Below, piece by piece: positions 48,523-56,660 of a stretch of 64,000 nt of DNA (the stretch's first letter is position 1; each line of letters opens with the position of its first letter). Origin of the DNA: Udaeobacter sp025935755 (lineage in GTDB: Bacteria > Verrucomicrobiota > Verrucomicrobiia > Chthoniobacterales > UBA10450); NCBI GenBank assembly GCA_036278715.1, contig DASUKN010000004.1, positions 67,011 through 131,010 of the forward strand, written 5' to 3'. Under the pieces are notes generated by a model, which saw nothing but the letters and a program-made list of their open reading frames with translations, had not been told where the DNA came from and made no database searches. The position numbers were made by a program, and so were the translations under genes.

Positions 48523-49320
48523 TTACTGCAGCGGTTTGCCGTAAACCTGATAAACCCGAACAAAGCCGCCCACAAAATCCCAATCCTTCTGATACGAGAA
48601 CGCGCGATCGTGTGAAGACCACGTGAGCTCACGCGGCGACTCTGGATGATTAGGATCATAGACCAGATAACGATCGACCCCGGGATTCGGTGATGAAGAT
48701 TTCAGCTTATAAATCAGGACCGAGTGATTGATGCTGAACCGGGGATAGGTCGTTAGGAAGACGACGAATAACTCGCGGCGCGCCAAAGCGGCATTCAGCG
48801 CGGCATGAGTCCGTTCCTGGTAACCTTTGCCGTCTTCGAACATCATACGGGCGTTACTCATTCGAAAGTAGCTGGGCCAACCGTGACCGATGCTTAATTG
48901 CACGACTTCGCGACGCGCCTTGCTCATTTCCTTCAAGTCCTTGTATCCCGGGAAGACGATCCGTTGATTTTCCGGCAATGGCTTTCCCCAGGCAGCCTGC
49001 CGTGTCACATCACGGACTCGCGCCGCCAGCGACACGTCATCCAGGGGTTTACCTCGAGGCTCGAAGCGCGCGAATTTCTTAAACTGGGCCGCAGTGCGGG
49101 ACATGACAAAGCAGTGACGATTGTATGCGTCTCGCTTTGTGCCGGAGGATTTCCGCAGAGAAGCGTGTCCTTCGTGGTATTCGAATACGGTTTGGTTCGC
49201 GAACGCGAAGGTGTCGCGATCGAACTGGAACTCCGGCGGCGTGCCGGCGCGTACGAATGTGACAGCCGCAAAGGCACACAGCCAGCAAGCCCCCACTGAT
49301 TTGGCCCGGGTCCCCAGCAT
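48523..49320 (-). CDS. Exported papain-like cysteine peptidase-type protein
   Basis: A 265-residue protein from MLGTRAKSVG (49320); the frame is open upstream into accA without homology. A signal sequence lies at residues 9-26 (ACWLCAFAAVTFVRAG). Candidate triad residues: Cys in NRHCFVMSRTAAQF, His in FSINHSVLIYKL and Asp/Asn in RYLVYDPNHPESP, the order of C39/papain-like peptidases. The function is unknown. It begins four bases after the accA stop on the same strand, so co-transcription is probable. Confidence 0.6.
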   Translation of the reverse strand: MLGTRAKSVGACWLCAFAAVTFVRAGTPPEFQFDRDTFAFANQTVFEYHEGHASLRKSSGTKRDAYNRHCFVMSRTAAQFKKFARFEPRGKPLDDVSLAARVRDVTRQAAWGKPLPENQRIVFPGYKDLKEMSKARREVVQLSIGHGWPSYFRMSNARMMFEDGKGYQERTHAALNAALARRELFVVFLTTYPRFSINHSVLIYKLKSSSPNPGVDRYLVYDPNHPESPRELTWSSHDRAFSYQKDWDFVGGFVRVYQVYGKPLQ

Positions 49321-49324
49321 CACA

Positions 49325-50311
49325 TCAACCGCGAACCGGGACAGTGACCGTTTTGCCTTCGGAAAACACGCCCAATCGCCGAAATCTTTGATATCGTCTT
49401 TCCAACAATTCCGCGACTGGAATTTGAGAAATTCGCTCCAGGTTTCGATGCAGCGCTTCACCGAGATTCGCGGCGGCAGAATCATAATCGCGATGCGCGC
49501 CGTTCTCTGGCTCGCGAATAATTTCGTCAACGACTTCCAATCTGAGAAGGTTCTCCGCAGTTAATTTAAGCGCCTCAGCCGCTTCAGCAGCATGTCGGCG
49601 ATCTCTCCACAAAATCGCGGAGCATGCTTCCGGGCTAATCACCGAATAGTAAGCGTTCTCGAGAATCATTACGTGATCGGCGACGCCGATACCCAGCGCA
49701 CCTCCGGAGCCGCCCTCGCCGATGACCGTTGCGATGATGGGAACGCGCAGCTTCATCATCTCGCGAAGGTTTACGGCGATTGCTTCAGAGATGTGACGTT
49801 CCTCCGATCCAATCCCTGGAAACGCGCCTGGCGTGTCGATGAGGGCAATGATCGGCATTCCAAATTTTTCGCCGAGACGCATCAGTCGCAGCGCCTTGCG
49901 GTAACCCTCCGGATGCGCGCATCCGAAATTGCGCATCACGTTCTCCTTGGTGTTCCGACCTTTCTGGTGAGTAATGACGATGCAACGCTGGCTGCCGAGC
50001 ATGGCCATGCCACATGGCATGGCACGATCGTCGGCAAAGCGCCGGTCGCCGTGCAGTTCCACCCAGTTGCTAAAACAACGTTGAATGTAATCGAGCGCGA
50101 ACGGCCTTTGGGTGTGTCGTGCGATCTGAACTCGCTGCCAGGCAGTCAGATTCGCGTAAACGTGCCGGCGCGTTTCGCGAAGCTTTACTTCCAGTTCTTT
50201 CACCGCGGAGCCGAGATCGACGTCGTGCTTGGTAGAATGACTCCTCAAATCCTGCAGCCGCCGTTCCAGCTCAAAGACCGGTTTTTCGAAATCAAGCGGT
50301 TGCCATTCCAT
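49325..50311 (-). CDS. accA: Acetyl-CoA carboxylase carboxyltransferase alpha subunit
   Basis: A 328-residue subunit of the enzyme that makes malonyl-CoA for fatty acid synthesis. The N-terminal helix LDFEKPVFELERRLQDLRS is followed by IARHTQRPFALDYIQ, GMAMLGSQRCIVITHQKGR and the crotonase-fold core NFGCAHPEGYRKALRLM, FPGIGSEERHISEAIAVN, EGGSGGALGIGVADHVM and YSVISPEACSAILW. All expected blocks are present. accD is not in the window. A papain-like gene follows directly. Confidence 0.96.
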   Translation of the reverse strand: MEWQPLDFEKPVFELERRLQDLRSHSTKHDVDLGSAVKELEVKLRETRRHVYANLTAWQRVQIARHTQRPFALDYIQRCFSNWVELHGDRRFADDRAMPCGMAMLGSQRCIVITHQKGRNTKENVMRNFGCAHPEGYRKALRLMRLGEKFGMPIIALIDTPGAFPGIGSEERHISEAIAVNLREMMKLRVPIIATVIGEGGSGGALGIGVADHVMILENAYYSVISPEACSAILWRDRRHAAEAAEALKLTAENLLRLEVVDEIIREPENGAHRDYDSAAANLGEALHRNLERISQIPVAELLERRYQRFRRLGVFSEGKTVTVPVRG

Positions 50312-50318
50312 GAGGTTA

Positions 50319-50512
50319 AACCGTTGAAGTGTTAAACTGGAATCCCCCTGTTGTCATTCTGAGCGAAGCGAAGAACCTCTGATGTTTCTCAGGGTCGGCT
50401 TGCAGCGAGCCGATACCGAACATGTTTGAAAAACCTCGCCTCATTTTTCGCATTTGGTTGCTGTGCTCGACATGACAATTAGCAAACGGTTCAACGCATC
50501 ACGCTTCAACGA
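50319..50512. repeat. R2 pair flanked by AACGCTTCAAC-type repeats
   Basis: GGTTAAACCGTTGAAGTGTT at the left and, inverted, ACGGTTCAACGCATCACGC at the right enclose an R2 core TTGTCATTCTGAGCGAAGCG and its partner TGTGCTCGACATGACA. No gene is supported. The segment separates accA from the LysM gene. Confidence 0.6.
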
Positions 50513-50514
50513 CC

Positions 50515-51357
50515 TTAGTCAATAATGGTCACAGGCGTAGTTTTGTTTACCAGCGTGCTTAGCTCTTCGAGATCAACGGCAGCTAAACCAAGACCGGTCG
50601 GCGGCGGCGGTTGGTCAAGATTGGGATGAGTTGCATCCGGCATCGCATACAAAGTATAAGCTGGTGCCCCCGCAAGCCTGATCCACTTTGCGCTGCCCAG
50701 ATACTCCTTGCTTCCCAAACCAACGCGTTTGCCATCTTTCCAAGCCATCGTTTCGGCAACTTTCGCGTTGATTTTTGCTGGCTGCTTCGCGGGCAGCTTG
50801 GCTTCTTTCACGTGATATTGCTTAAAAAACGCACCGTGATTCAACAGCACAACCAGGTTGGCTTTGCGTTGAATCACCATCGAGAAATCAGGATGTGAGA
50901 TGAGCAGCTTGTCGCCTATCCGCAGCATGGTGCCGCTCATATTGTTCATCCGCATGATCATCTCCGGTGTGGTCTTCAGCTTGCGCGCAATCTTCGCCAG
51001 CACGTCCCCCGGTTTCACAATGTATTCGATCTTTTCCGGAGATGGATGGCGTGACAGCAGGATTTCGGCGTTCACTTCCCCCAGAATATCTTTGGCTTCG
51101 CCGAGATGTTTTCCATTGGGATATTTTTGGATGAAACTGACAAGCGCATCTCGCGTTTCATTGAGTTTTCCATCCTGACGCAGTTTGACCGCCGCCTCAA
51201 AATCCGGCAGGCTGACGTCGACCGCGGGTGGCGGAGTGATTTCTCCGCGCTGCTCTTTTTTCACTTCGATTTCTTCTTTAACGAAGGTGTTGTAACCAAA
51301 CCAGGCGGCGCCGCCGAAGATCGCGAGCGCCAGCAATAGGACGAAGAGCCATTTCAT
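50515..51357 (-). CDS. LysM protein with degenerate L,D-transpeptidase domain
   Basis: A 280-residue protein anchored by an N-terminal helix (residues 3-22). Residues 45-105 are helical. A LysM peptidoglycan-binding motif is at about 108-152 (YIVKPGDVLAKIARKLKT... IGDKLLI). Residues 155-280 follow the YkuD fold: MVIQRKANLVVLLNHGAFFK and a final VNKTTPVTII. The catalytic HGT and SHGCIR motifs are replaced by LYAMPDATHP and TGLGLAAVDLEEL, so His and Cys are lost. It is probably a non-catalytic wall-binding protein. Confidence 0.8.
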   Translation of the reverse strand: MKWLFVLLLALAIFGGAAWFGYNTFVKEEIEVKKEQRGEITPPPAVDVSLPDFEAAVKLRQDGKLNETRDALVSFIQKYPNGKHLGEAKDILGEVNAEILLSRHPSPEKIEYIVKPGDVLAKIARKLKTTPEMIMRMNNMSGTMLRIGDKLLISHPDFSMVIQRKANLVVLLNHGAFFKQYHVKEAKLPAKQPAKINAKVAETMAWKDGKRVGLGSKEYLGSAKWIRLAGAPAYTLYAMPDATHPNLDQPPPPTGLGLAAVDLEELSTLVNKTTPVTIID

Positions 51358-51363
51358 AACCTG

Positions 51364-51456
51364 GATGAAGTTAAAGCGTTGAAGCGTTAAAAGATCGAAG
51401 CGTCAAGTCACCGCACCATGGCTCTGCTTTAACGCTTCAACACTTTAATGCTTGAC
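51364..51456. repeat. Inverted pair of GCGTTAAAGCGTTGAAG-type repeats
   Basis: GTTAAAGCGTTGAAGCGTTA (51370 area) is followed by the inverted GCTTTAACGCTTCAACACTT, each ending near a TCAAG or TTGAC. They may fold together over the gap between two genes. Similar sequence recurs at 50319, 50490 and 52628. Confidence 0.6.
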
Positions 51457-51467
51457 GACTCTGGGCT

Positions 51468-51920
51468 TTAGCCCTGTTCGGCTTCGCCGCCGGGGAAGAA
51501 CCGATGCCAAAGGCGCCCGATTGAAGGTTCTTCCCGGTTGGTCCAGGTAAAGTGGCAATCCTGACAATAAAATTCCTTCGGAATGATCTTGAGTGCACAA
51601 AGGAGCCCAACGAGTGCGGGTGTCAAAAATTTCCGCGTCATCTGGGGGTACTCGATATTGGAAGAGTTGCATTGCGGGCAGCGAATCAAGGCCGCAGAAA
51701 TATCGGGATCAGTCGATTCCCATTCGATCATGAGGCCTTGCGCCCTTTCGAAATCGTTGTCGTCCACCATCACTTTTGCATTCGCCTGGGGTTTCGACAT
51801 GAATCCGAACTCCTGTAAGGGCGCCTCGTTGTGAACGTCGGCCGTGATCCCCGAATCCTGAAAACGCCGTTTAAGTTCACGCGCCTTAGCGGGCTCATTA
51901 AACGTGGCAATAGTCACCAT
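51468..51920 (-). CDS. DUF2007-like protein with zinc-ribbon cysteines
   Basis: A 150-residue protein from MVTIATFNEPAKARELKRRF (51920). Residues 1-75 fit the DUF2007/putative signal-transducing domain (ADVHNEAPL, then KVMVDDNDFERAQGLMIEWE). Two Cys pairs, RCPQCNSSN and YCQDCHFTW, form a likely zinc ribbon split by a helix (LTPALVGLLCALKIIP), which may insert in the membrane. Role unknown. It lies in a run of minus-strand genes. Confidence 0.75.
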   Translation of the reverse strand: MVTIATFNEPAKARELKRRFQDSGITADVHNEAPLQEFGFMSKPQANAKVMVDDNDFERAQGLMIEWESTDPDISAALIRCPQCNSSNIEYPQMTRKFLTPALVGLLCALKIIPKEFYCQDCHFTWTNREEPSIGRLWHRFFPGGEAEQG

Positions 51921-52048
51921 AAAGTCTCCTTCATGCGCGCGGCATATGGCTTTGATCAAACATCAGATCGTCGCGTTACGCAAGACTTGCGTCGTGGCGC
52001 AGACAATGGCCTTTGCGACGACACTGTAAACAGGGTTGCCCTTATCCA

Positions 52049-52507
52049 TTACCTTGCAGGCATGATTGCGTGTATCACGCTCGGGGGCGGAAACCATCTG
52101 TAGAGCATCATATAAACGAGCACTCCGGTGATGGACACGTATAGCCAGATTGGGATCGTCCAGCGCGCGATCCGTTTGTGCTGGTCCCATCGGCGCCGAA
52201 AAACCGGGACAAGCGTCAAAATGACTAACGGAGGTGTCACGAACGCCAGCAAAACGTGGGAGGCCAGGATCGGAAAATAGACTGCGGCAATCCAACCAGT
52301 GTATCCGGAGGATTTTTCGCCGACCTGCGCATGATACGTGAGATAGCCAATCAGAAAACAAATCGACGAGAGAAGCGCGATGATCATGCACACCATATGG
52401 CGCCGCCAGGCGCCGCGCCGGATGAAATACCACCCGGTAGAAATGAAAATGGTGCTCACGAGATTAAACGTCGCATTGAGGGCAGGCAGGTCGGAGGTTG
52501 AAATCAC
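52049..52507 (-). CDS. DUF420-family membrane protein
   Basis: A 152-residue protein with four to five transmembrane helices. The family pattern is seen as LPALNATFNLVSTIFISTGW, then RRHMVCMIIALLSSICFLIGYLTYH and the C-terminal PVFRRRWDQHKRIARWTIP. Conserved His residues in helices (RHM, YHAQ, SHVLLA, QHKR) may bind a metal or heme. DUF420 genes often stand near cytochrome oxidase assembly genes, but none is here. It is upstream of the DUF2007-like gene. Confidence 0.85.
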   Translation of the reverse strand: MISTSDLPALNATFNLVSTIFISTGWYFIRRGAWRRHMVCMIIALLSSICFLIGYLTYHAQVGEKSSGYTGWIAAVYFPILASHVLLAFVTPPLVILTLVPVFRRRWDQHKRIARWTIPIWLYVSITGVLVYMMLYRWFPPPSVIHAIMPAR

Positions 52508-52519
52508 GTTCGAGTAGCT

Positions 52520-52705
52520 GAACCGTTGCAGATCATTGTCATTCTGAGCGAAGCGAAGACTCTCGGTTTAACCGTTATCCTGTGGGATGTGAATCTGAGA
52601 TGTTTCGCTTCGCTCAACATGACACAGAACCCTTTACCGCTTCAACGCTTTAGCCGCTTGAACGCTCCAACACTTTAACGCTCCAACGCTTTAACGCTCC
52701 AACGA
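52520..52705. repeat. R2 pair and AACGCTTTAACGCTCC tandem repeat before the AsmA-like gene
   Basis: An R2 pair (TTGTCATTCTGAGCGAAGCG and, inverted, TTCGCTTCGCTCAACATGAC) is followed by about 70 bases of a degenerate repeat: CGCTTCAACGCTTTAGC, then AACGCTCCAACACTTTAACG and AACGCTCCAACGCTTTAACG. The repeat ends six bases before the next gene's ATG. Confidence 0.7.
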
Positions 52706-52710
52706 CCACC

Positions 52711-55098
52711 ATGCCTGTCACTTTGGAACGACCGCAGCTTCATCACACCATGCACAGACGGCGATTGCGCCGGAAGCGCCGCGTCGTTGCGATTGCAATT
52801 CGTCTGACAATTCTCGCTGTCGTCGTCGCCATCTTTTGCGGCGGCTATTATCTCGCGCGACGAGGGTTCGGGCGCGAATGGCGGTCCCGCGTCGTCGAAG
52901 AATTGCGCAAGCGCGGCGTCGAAGCCCAGATCGGCCGGCTGACTCTGGACCCGTTCCGTGGTTTGGTCGCGAAAAACGTAAGGATTTTTGATTATAGAAA
53001 CCGCGAAAACACTCTGGCGTTGATCAGCGAAGTCTCTCTGGACATCAATTATGCCGCGCTGATTCATCATGAACCCTTTTTAAACGCACTCGATGTGCGC
53101 GACGCGCAGATTACATTTCCGATTAAGACCGCCGAAGGAAAAGCCAGTCGCGCGCAACTGACGAACCTCCGCGCGCATATTTACTTCCCGCCGGAACAGA
53201 TTTACGTCAGTCAGGCGGAAGGAATCTTTTGCGGGATTCGAGTATCGGCAAGAGGACAACTGATCAAGCGCGCGGATTACCAGCCATCGGCATCGATCAC
53301 ACCCCAGGAATGGCAGGAACGATTGTCGCTCGCGCAGCGTGTGGTCACTGAACTGCAGAAGTTCAGTTTCCCCGGAGGGCCTCCCTCCTTGCAGGTGAAG
53401 TTCAGCGGAAACATCGCTGAACTCGAAAATGCCCGGATCGAGGCGACTCTGCGCGGCGAACGGCTGCAACGGGGCAGCTACGAAATTGATAATCTTTCCG
53501 CCGCGGCAGAATGGAATAATCAGCGGTTGGATATCGCGCATTGTGAATGGAGCGACAGCAAAGGCACTTTTGCCGGGCGCGGCGATTGGAACCGCGAAAC
53601 CAATAGCGCAAAATTCCAGATTCAAAGCAGTCTCGATCTAAAAAGATTCCTGGTGGCTTTCGGAGTTAAAGGACCCGTGGCGGACGTAGAATTTCAGTCG
53701 CCTCCTCTGCTCGAGGTAACGGGCTCAATAAAACTGGGCGCCGATCAATTTCGACCAGAGATGATCGGACACGTCGCTCTTGGACAGTTCACTTACAAGA
53801 AGGTGCCCTTTTCTGAACTGACTGCCGATTTTTCGTGGGACGGCGAGCGCACGTTGGTTCGCGAGGTGCGCGTGCGCCAGCAGACCGGCCAACTGCGAGC
53901 CGATGTTTTCGACGCACCGAACGATTTCCGGCTGAATGTTGAGAGCACGATATCGCCAGAGGCGTTACGCCCACTCGTTCCACCGAAAGCGAACGAGTTT
54001 CTGCGAGAATGGCAATGGCAACGTTCGCCCGCAATCCGGATGACAATTCGCGGCACGGATCACAACCCGGAGAACTGGCAAGGCGACGGCACAATCGCTC
54101 TGGGACGCACCCGGTTTCGCGGAACATGGATGAACGACGCCAACGCCCGAATTCATTTCGCCGATGGCGCCGTGAGCTGTGAAGATCTTCACGTCAGTCG
54201 CAACGAAGGCACCGGGTCCGGTAGTTTCACCTACGATTTCAAGAAGCACGAGGTGCGGATCTCGAATGTCCGCAGCTCATTGTATCCTGCTGAAGCAATT
54301 TTCTGGATTGATCCGAAGACTTCGAAAACTGTTGCGCCATACAAATTCCGGCGGCCACCGAACGTTGTGGCAAATGGCATTTACCAGTTCCACGGAGGCA
54401 AGAACACGCGACTGGAGATCAAGGTCGATGGCGCAGGTGGAATGGATTATGCCTTCCTCGGCAAAACGTTGTCATTCGGTCGTGTCTCGGCGCAATTATT
54501 GTTCACGAACGAACGTTTGCAGATTACTGACGTCCGCACCGATCTTCTCGGTGGCACTCTGCGCGGCCATGCTGATATCTCGCTGGCAAAAAACGACCCG
54601 CTTTACCGCGCGAACATCACGCTAAGCGAGATTAATTTCCCGCAACTCACTGATTTGTACTTCAAGTACAAGACTGCGCTGGGGCTGTTACGCGGCTCGT
54701 ACGAATTCAGCGGCCTCGGCAACAATTGGCGGACGATGCGAGGCAAAGGAAAAGTTGAAGTAAGTGATGGCGACGTCTTCGCCATCCCGATATTTGGACC
54801 GTTGTCAGGAATTTTGAACCACATCGTTCCTGGAAGCGGATATAGCGTCGCTCATAAAGCAAATGCCACATTCACCGTGCAAAACGGCATCATGCACACC
54901 GAAGATTTCGAAGCCGCTGGCTCTCTTTTCAGTATGCTTGGCAACGGCGACATTCATTTTCTCGACGACAAACTCGATTTCAATCTACGACTGGACATGA
55001 AAGGACCTGGCATAGTGCTCACGCCAATGTACAAACTTTTCGAATACGCTGGCGAAGGCAGCCTCAAGAAACCCGATTGGCACCCAAAGCGGTTTTGA
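52711..55098 (+). CDS. AsmA-like outer-envelope assembly/lipid transport protein
   Basis: A 795-residue protein with an N-terminal membrane anchor (about residues 28-48) after a very basic start (RRRLRRKRR). The rest is a long repeating beta-structure with VEAQIGRLTLDPFRGLVAKNV, DVRIF-like patterns and an AsmA-type C-terminus (GNGDIHFLDDKLDFNLRLDM, then YEFSGLGNNW and GSLKKPDWHPKRF). Such proteins bridge the periplasm for lipid or outer-membrane protein traffic. The start at 52711 follows an unusual tandem repeat. No partner genes are adjacent. Confidence 0.8.
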   Translation: MPVTLERPQLHHTMHRRRLRRKRRVVAIAIRLTILAVVVAIFCGGYYLARRGFGREWRSRVVEELRKRGVEAQIGRLTLDPFRGLVAKNVRIFDYRNRENTLALISEVSLDINYAALIHHEPFLNALDVRDAQITFPIKTAEGKASRAQLTNLRAHIYFPPEQIYVSQAEGIFCGIRVSARGQLIKRADYQPSASITPQEWQERLSLAQRVVTELQKFSFPGGPPSLQVKFSGNIAELENARIEATLRGERLQRGSYEIDNLSAAAEWNNQRLDIAHCEWSDSKGTFAGRGDWNRETNSAKFQIQSSLDLKRFLVAFGVKGPVADVEFQSPPLLEVTGSIKLGADQFRPEMIGHVALGQFTYKKVPFSELTADFSWDGERTLVREVRVRQQTGQLRADVFDAPNDFRLNVESTISPEALRPLVPPKANEFLREWQWQRSPAIRMTIRGTDHNPENWQGDGTIALGRTRFRGTWMNDANARIHFADGAVSCEDLHVSRNEGTGSGSFTYDFKKHEVRISNVRSSLYPAEAIFWIDPKTSKTVAPYKFRRPPNVVANGIYQFHGGKNTRLEIKVDGAGGMDYAFLGKTLSFGRVSAQLLFTNERLQITDVRTDLLGGTLRGHADISLAKNDPLYRANITLSEINFPQLTDLYFKYKTALGLLRGSYEFSGLGNNWRTMRGKGKVEVSDGDVFAIPIFGPLSGILNHIVPGSGYSVAHKANATFTVQNGIMHTEDFEAAGSLFSMLGNGDIHFLDDKLDFNLRLDMKGPGIVLTPMYKLFEYAGEGSLKKPDWHPKRF

Positions 55099-55107
55099 GC
55101 CCACTCT

Positions 55108-55235
55108 TGTCATTCTGATCCCGCAGGCGCGGGAGAAGCTGCAACGCAGAGGACGAAGTCCTCGAGGCCAGGGTTTCAATCTCAGATCAATCGATTGGGA
55201 AAATTCAGAGATGTTTCGCTCCGCTCAACATGACA
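55108..55235. repeat. R2/R5 composite before nfo
   Basis: TTGTCATTCTGATCCCGCAG, an R5 core (55125-55182) and the R2 inverted end GATGTTTCGCTCCGCTCAAC-ATGACAG lie in sequence. The last part contains the ATG at 55211 that opens the nfo frame. Confidence 0.65.
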
Positions 55236-56146
55236 GTAATCGGGTACTGCGGCAGCCGAACCGGTCGCTCACCAGGGATCGCCAATCATCGGCGTTGATC
55301 GGCGCGCACATGTCCATCCGCGGCGGGGTGAGCATGGCTATCGAGCGGGCGCGCTCGATCCGGTGCACGGCGATGCAGGTATTCGTGAAAAACAACATGC
55401 AATGGTTCGCGCGGCCCCTCACCGGTGAGGAGATCCGCGCTTTCCTCAATCACGTCCAGCGCGGTGAATTGTTGTCAGTGTTCGGACACGCCAATTATCT
55501 GATCAATCTCGCTGCCACCAATCCGCAATTCCACGCCAATTCCATTCGCGCCCTTGCGGAAGAACTGGTGCGGGCAGATCAGCTTGAACTTCCGTTCCTG
55601 GTGTTGCATCCGGGTGCGCACCTCGGCGCGGGCGAAGAGGCCGGTTTGAAGAAAATCACCGATTCAGTTGACGAAGTGTTCCGGCAAATTCCGAAAGTGA
55701 AAACGAAAATCGCGCTCGAGATTACAGCCGGCCAGGGTTCGTGCATCGGTCATCGTTTCGAGCATCTCGCGCATATCATCGCGAACGTGCGTGAACCGGA
55801 ACGAGTGTGCGTCTGTCTCGATACGGCGCATCTTTTCGCTGCCGGTTACGACATCGGCAACGAATCAGGAGCGAAAAAAACATTTCGCGAATTCGATCGC
55901 GTTATCGGTCGCAATCGTCTCGTTGCGATCCATGTAAACGATTCGAAAACAGCCCGCGGTTCGCGAGTAGATCGACATGAGCACATCGGTAAGGGCCGGA
56001 TCGGTCTCGACGCGTTTCGCTTCATCATGCGAACCCCGAGATTCAGCAAAATCCCGAAAGTATTGGAAACGCCAAAAGGCGAAGATCTGCGGGAAGATGT
56101 GGTGAACCTGAGAAAGCTGCGCGCATTCGCGAATGAGCGAGTGTGA
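55211..56146 (+). CDS. nfo: Deoxyribonuclease IV (AP endonuclease)
   Basis: A TIM-barrel endonuclease that cuts at abasic sites in DNA repair. The core starts with LIGAHMSIRGGVSMAIERAR. Metal ligands are seen in FGHANYLIN, LHPGAHLGAG, ALEITAGQG, CLDTAHLFAAGYD, VNDSK and DRHEHIGKGRIGLDAF. The ATG at 55211 lies inside a dispersed repeat, giving 311 residues with an odd N-terminus (MFRSAQHD). Family members start close to IGAH, so the TTG at 55295 (giving 283 residues) may be the true start; no clear ribosome site was seen at either. Confidence 0.94.
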   Translation: MFRSAQHDSNRVLRQPNRSLTRDRQSSALIGAHMSIRGGVSMAIERARSIRCTAMQVFVKNNMQWFARPLTGEEIRAFLNHVQRGELLSVFGHANYLINLAATNPQFHANSIRALAEELVRADQLELPFLVLHPGAHLGAGEEAGLKKITDSVDEVFRQIPKVKTKIALEITAGQGSCIGHRFEHLAHIIANVREPERVCVCLDTAHLFAAGYDIGNESGAKKTFREFDRVIGRNRLVAIHVNDSKTARGSRVDRHEHIGKGRIGLDAFRFIMRTPRFSKIPKVLETPKGEDLREDVVNLRKLRAFANERV

Positions 56147-56227
56147 TTCGTTAAAACGTATATCGTTACAACGAATCCCGTTGTAACCCTTGTAACTCTT
56201 TTACCGATTCAACGGGGCGAAGCCGCG

Positions 56228-56617
56228 TCACTTAATGAGCCGGAGCGTAAACGGGTAGTGATAAAATCTTCCTTCACCGGCCTTCACCGATGCGATGATC
56301 ACGAGCACAGTGTTCAGCACCCAGAGCGCTATCAGAATTGGAATGCCGATCAGGAAGATGCAGAGGATCGCCGCGATCGCGTCGTAAATCAGCATCGAGA
56401 TCTGGAAATTTAAAGATTCCTTGCCGTGCGCATCGATTTCAGGCGAGTCGCCGCGCTTTAGCAGCCACACCACGAGTGGACCTAAAATGTGACCCAGAAA
56501 ATGAAAGAACAATCCGAGTAGTGCGCTGGCGTGGCACAAAACGCACCACGTTCGAACATCGGAGGAAGTAGATGGAGTCGGAGGCGGTTGTGGATCCATA
56601 CCGAACCCTTCGCTCAA
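56228..56617 (-). CDS. DUF4870-family small membrane protein
   Basis: A 129-residue protein (an alternative ATG at 56599 gives MDPQPPPTPSTS). Three transmembrane helices are predicted. The family block is LCHASALLGLFFHFLGHILGPLVVWLLKRGDSP then HGKESLNFQISMLIY, as in the Tic20-like/DUF4870 group. Function unknown. It lies about 40 bases downstream of the murA stop on the same strand, so it may be read through from murA. Confidence 0.85.
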   Translation of the reverse strand: MSEGFGMDPQPPPTPSTSSDVRTWCVLCHASALLGLFFHFLGHILGPLVVWLLKRGDSPEIDAHGKESLNFQISMLIYDAIAAILCIFLIGIPILIALWVLNTVLVIIASVKAGEGRFYHYPFTLRLIK

Positions 56618-56660
56618 AGACAGACAGCTCGCCAGTAGAACAGACAGAAAAGGATAGGCG

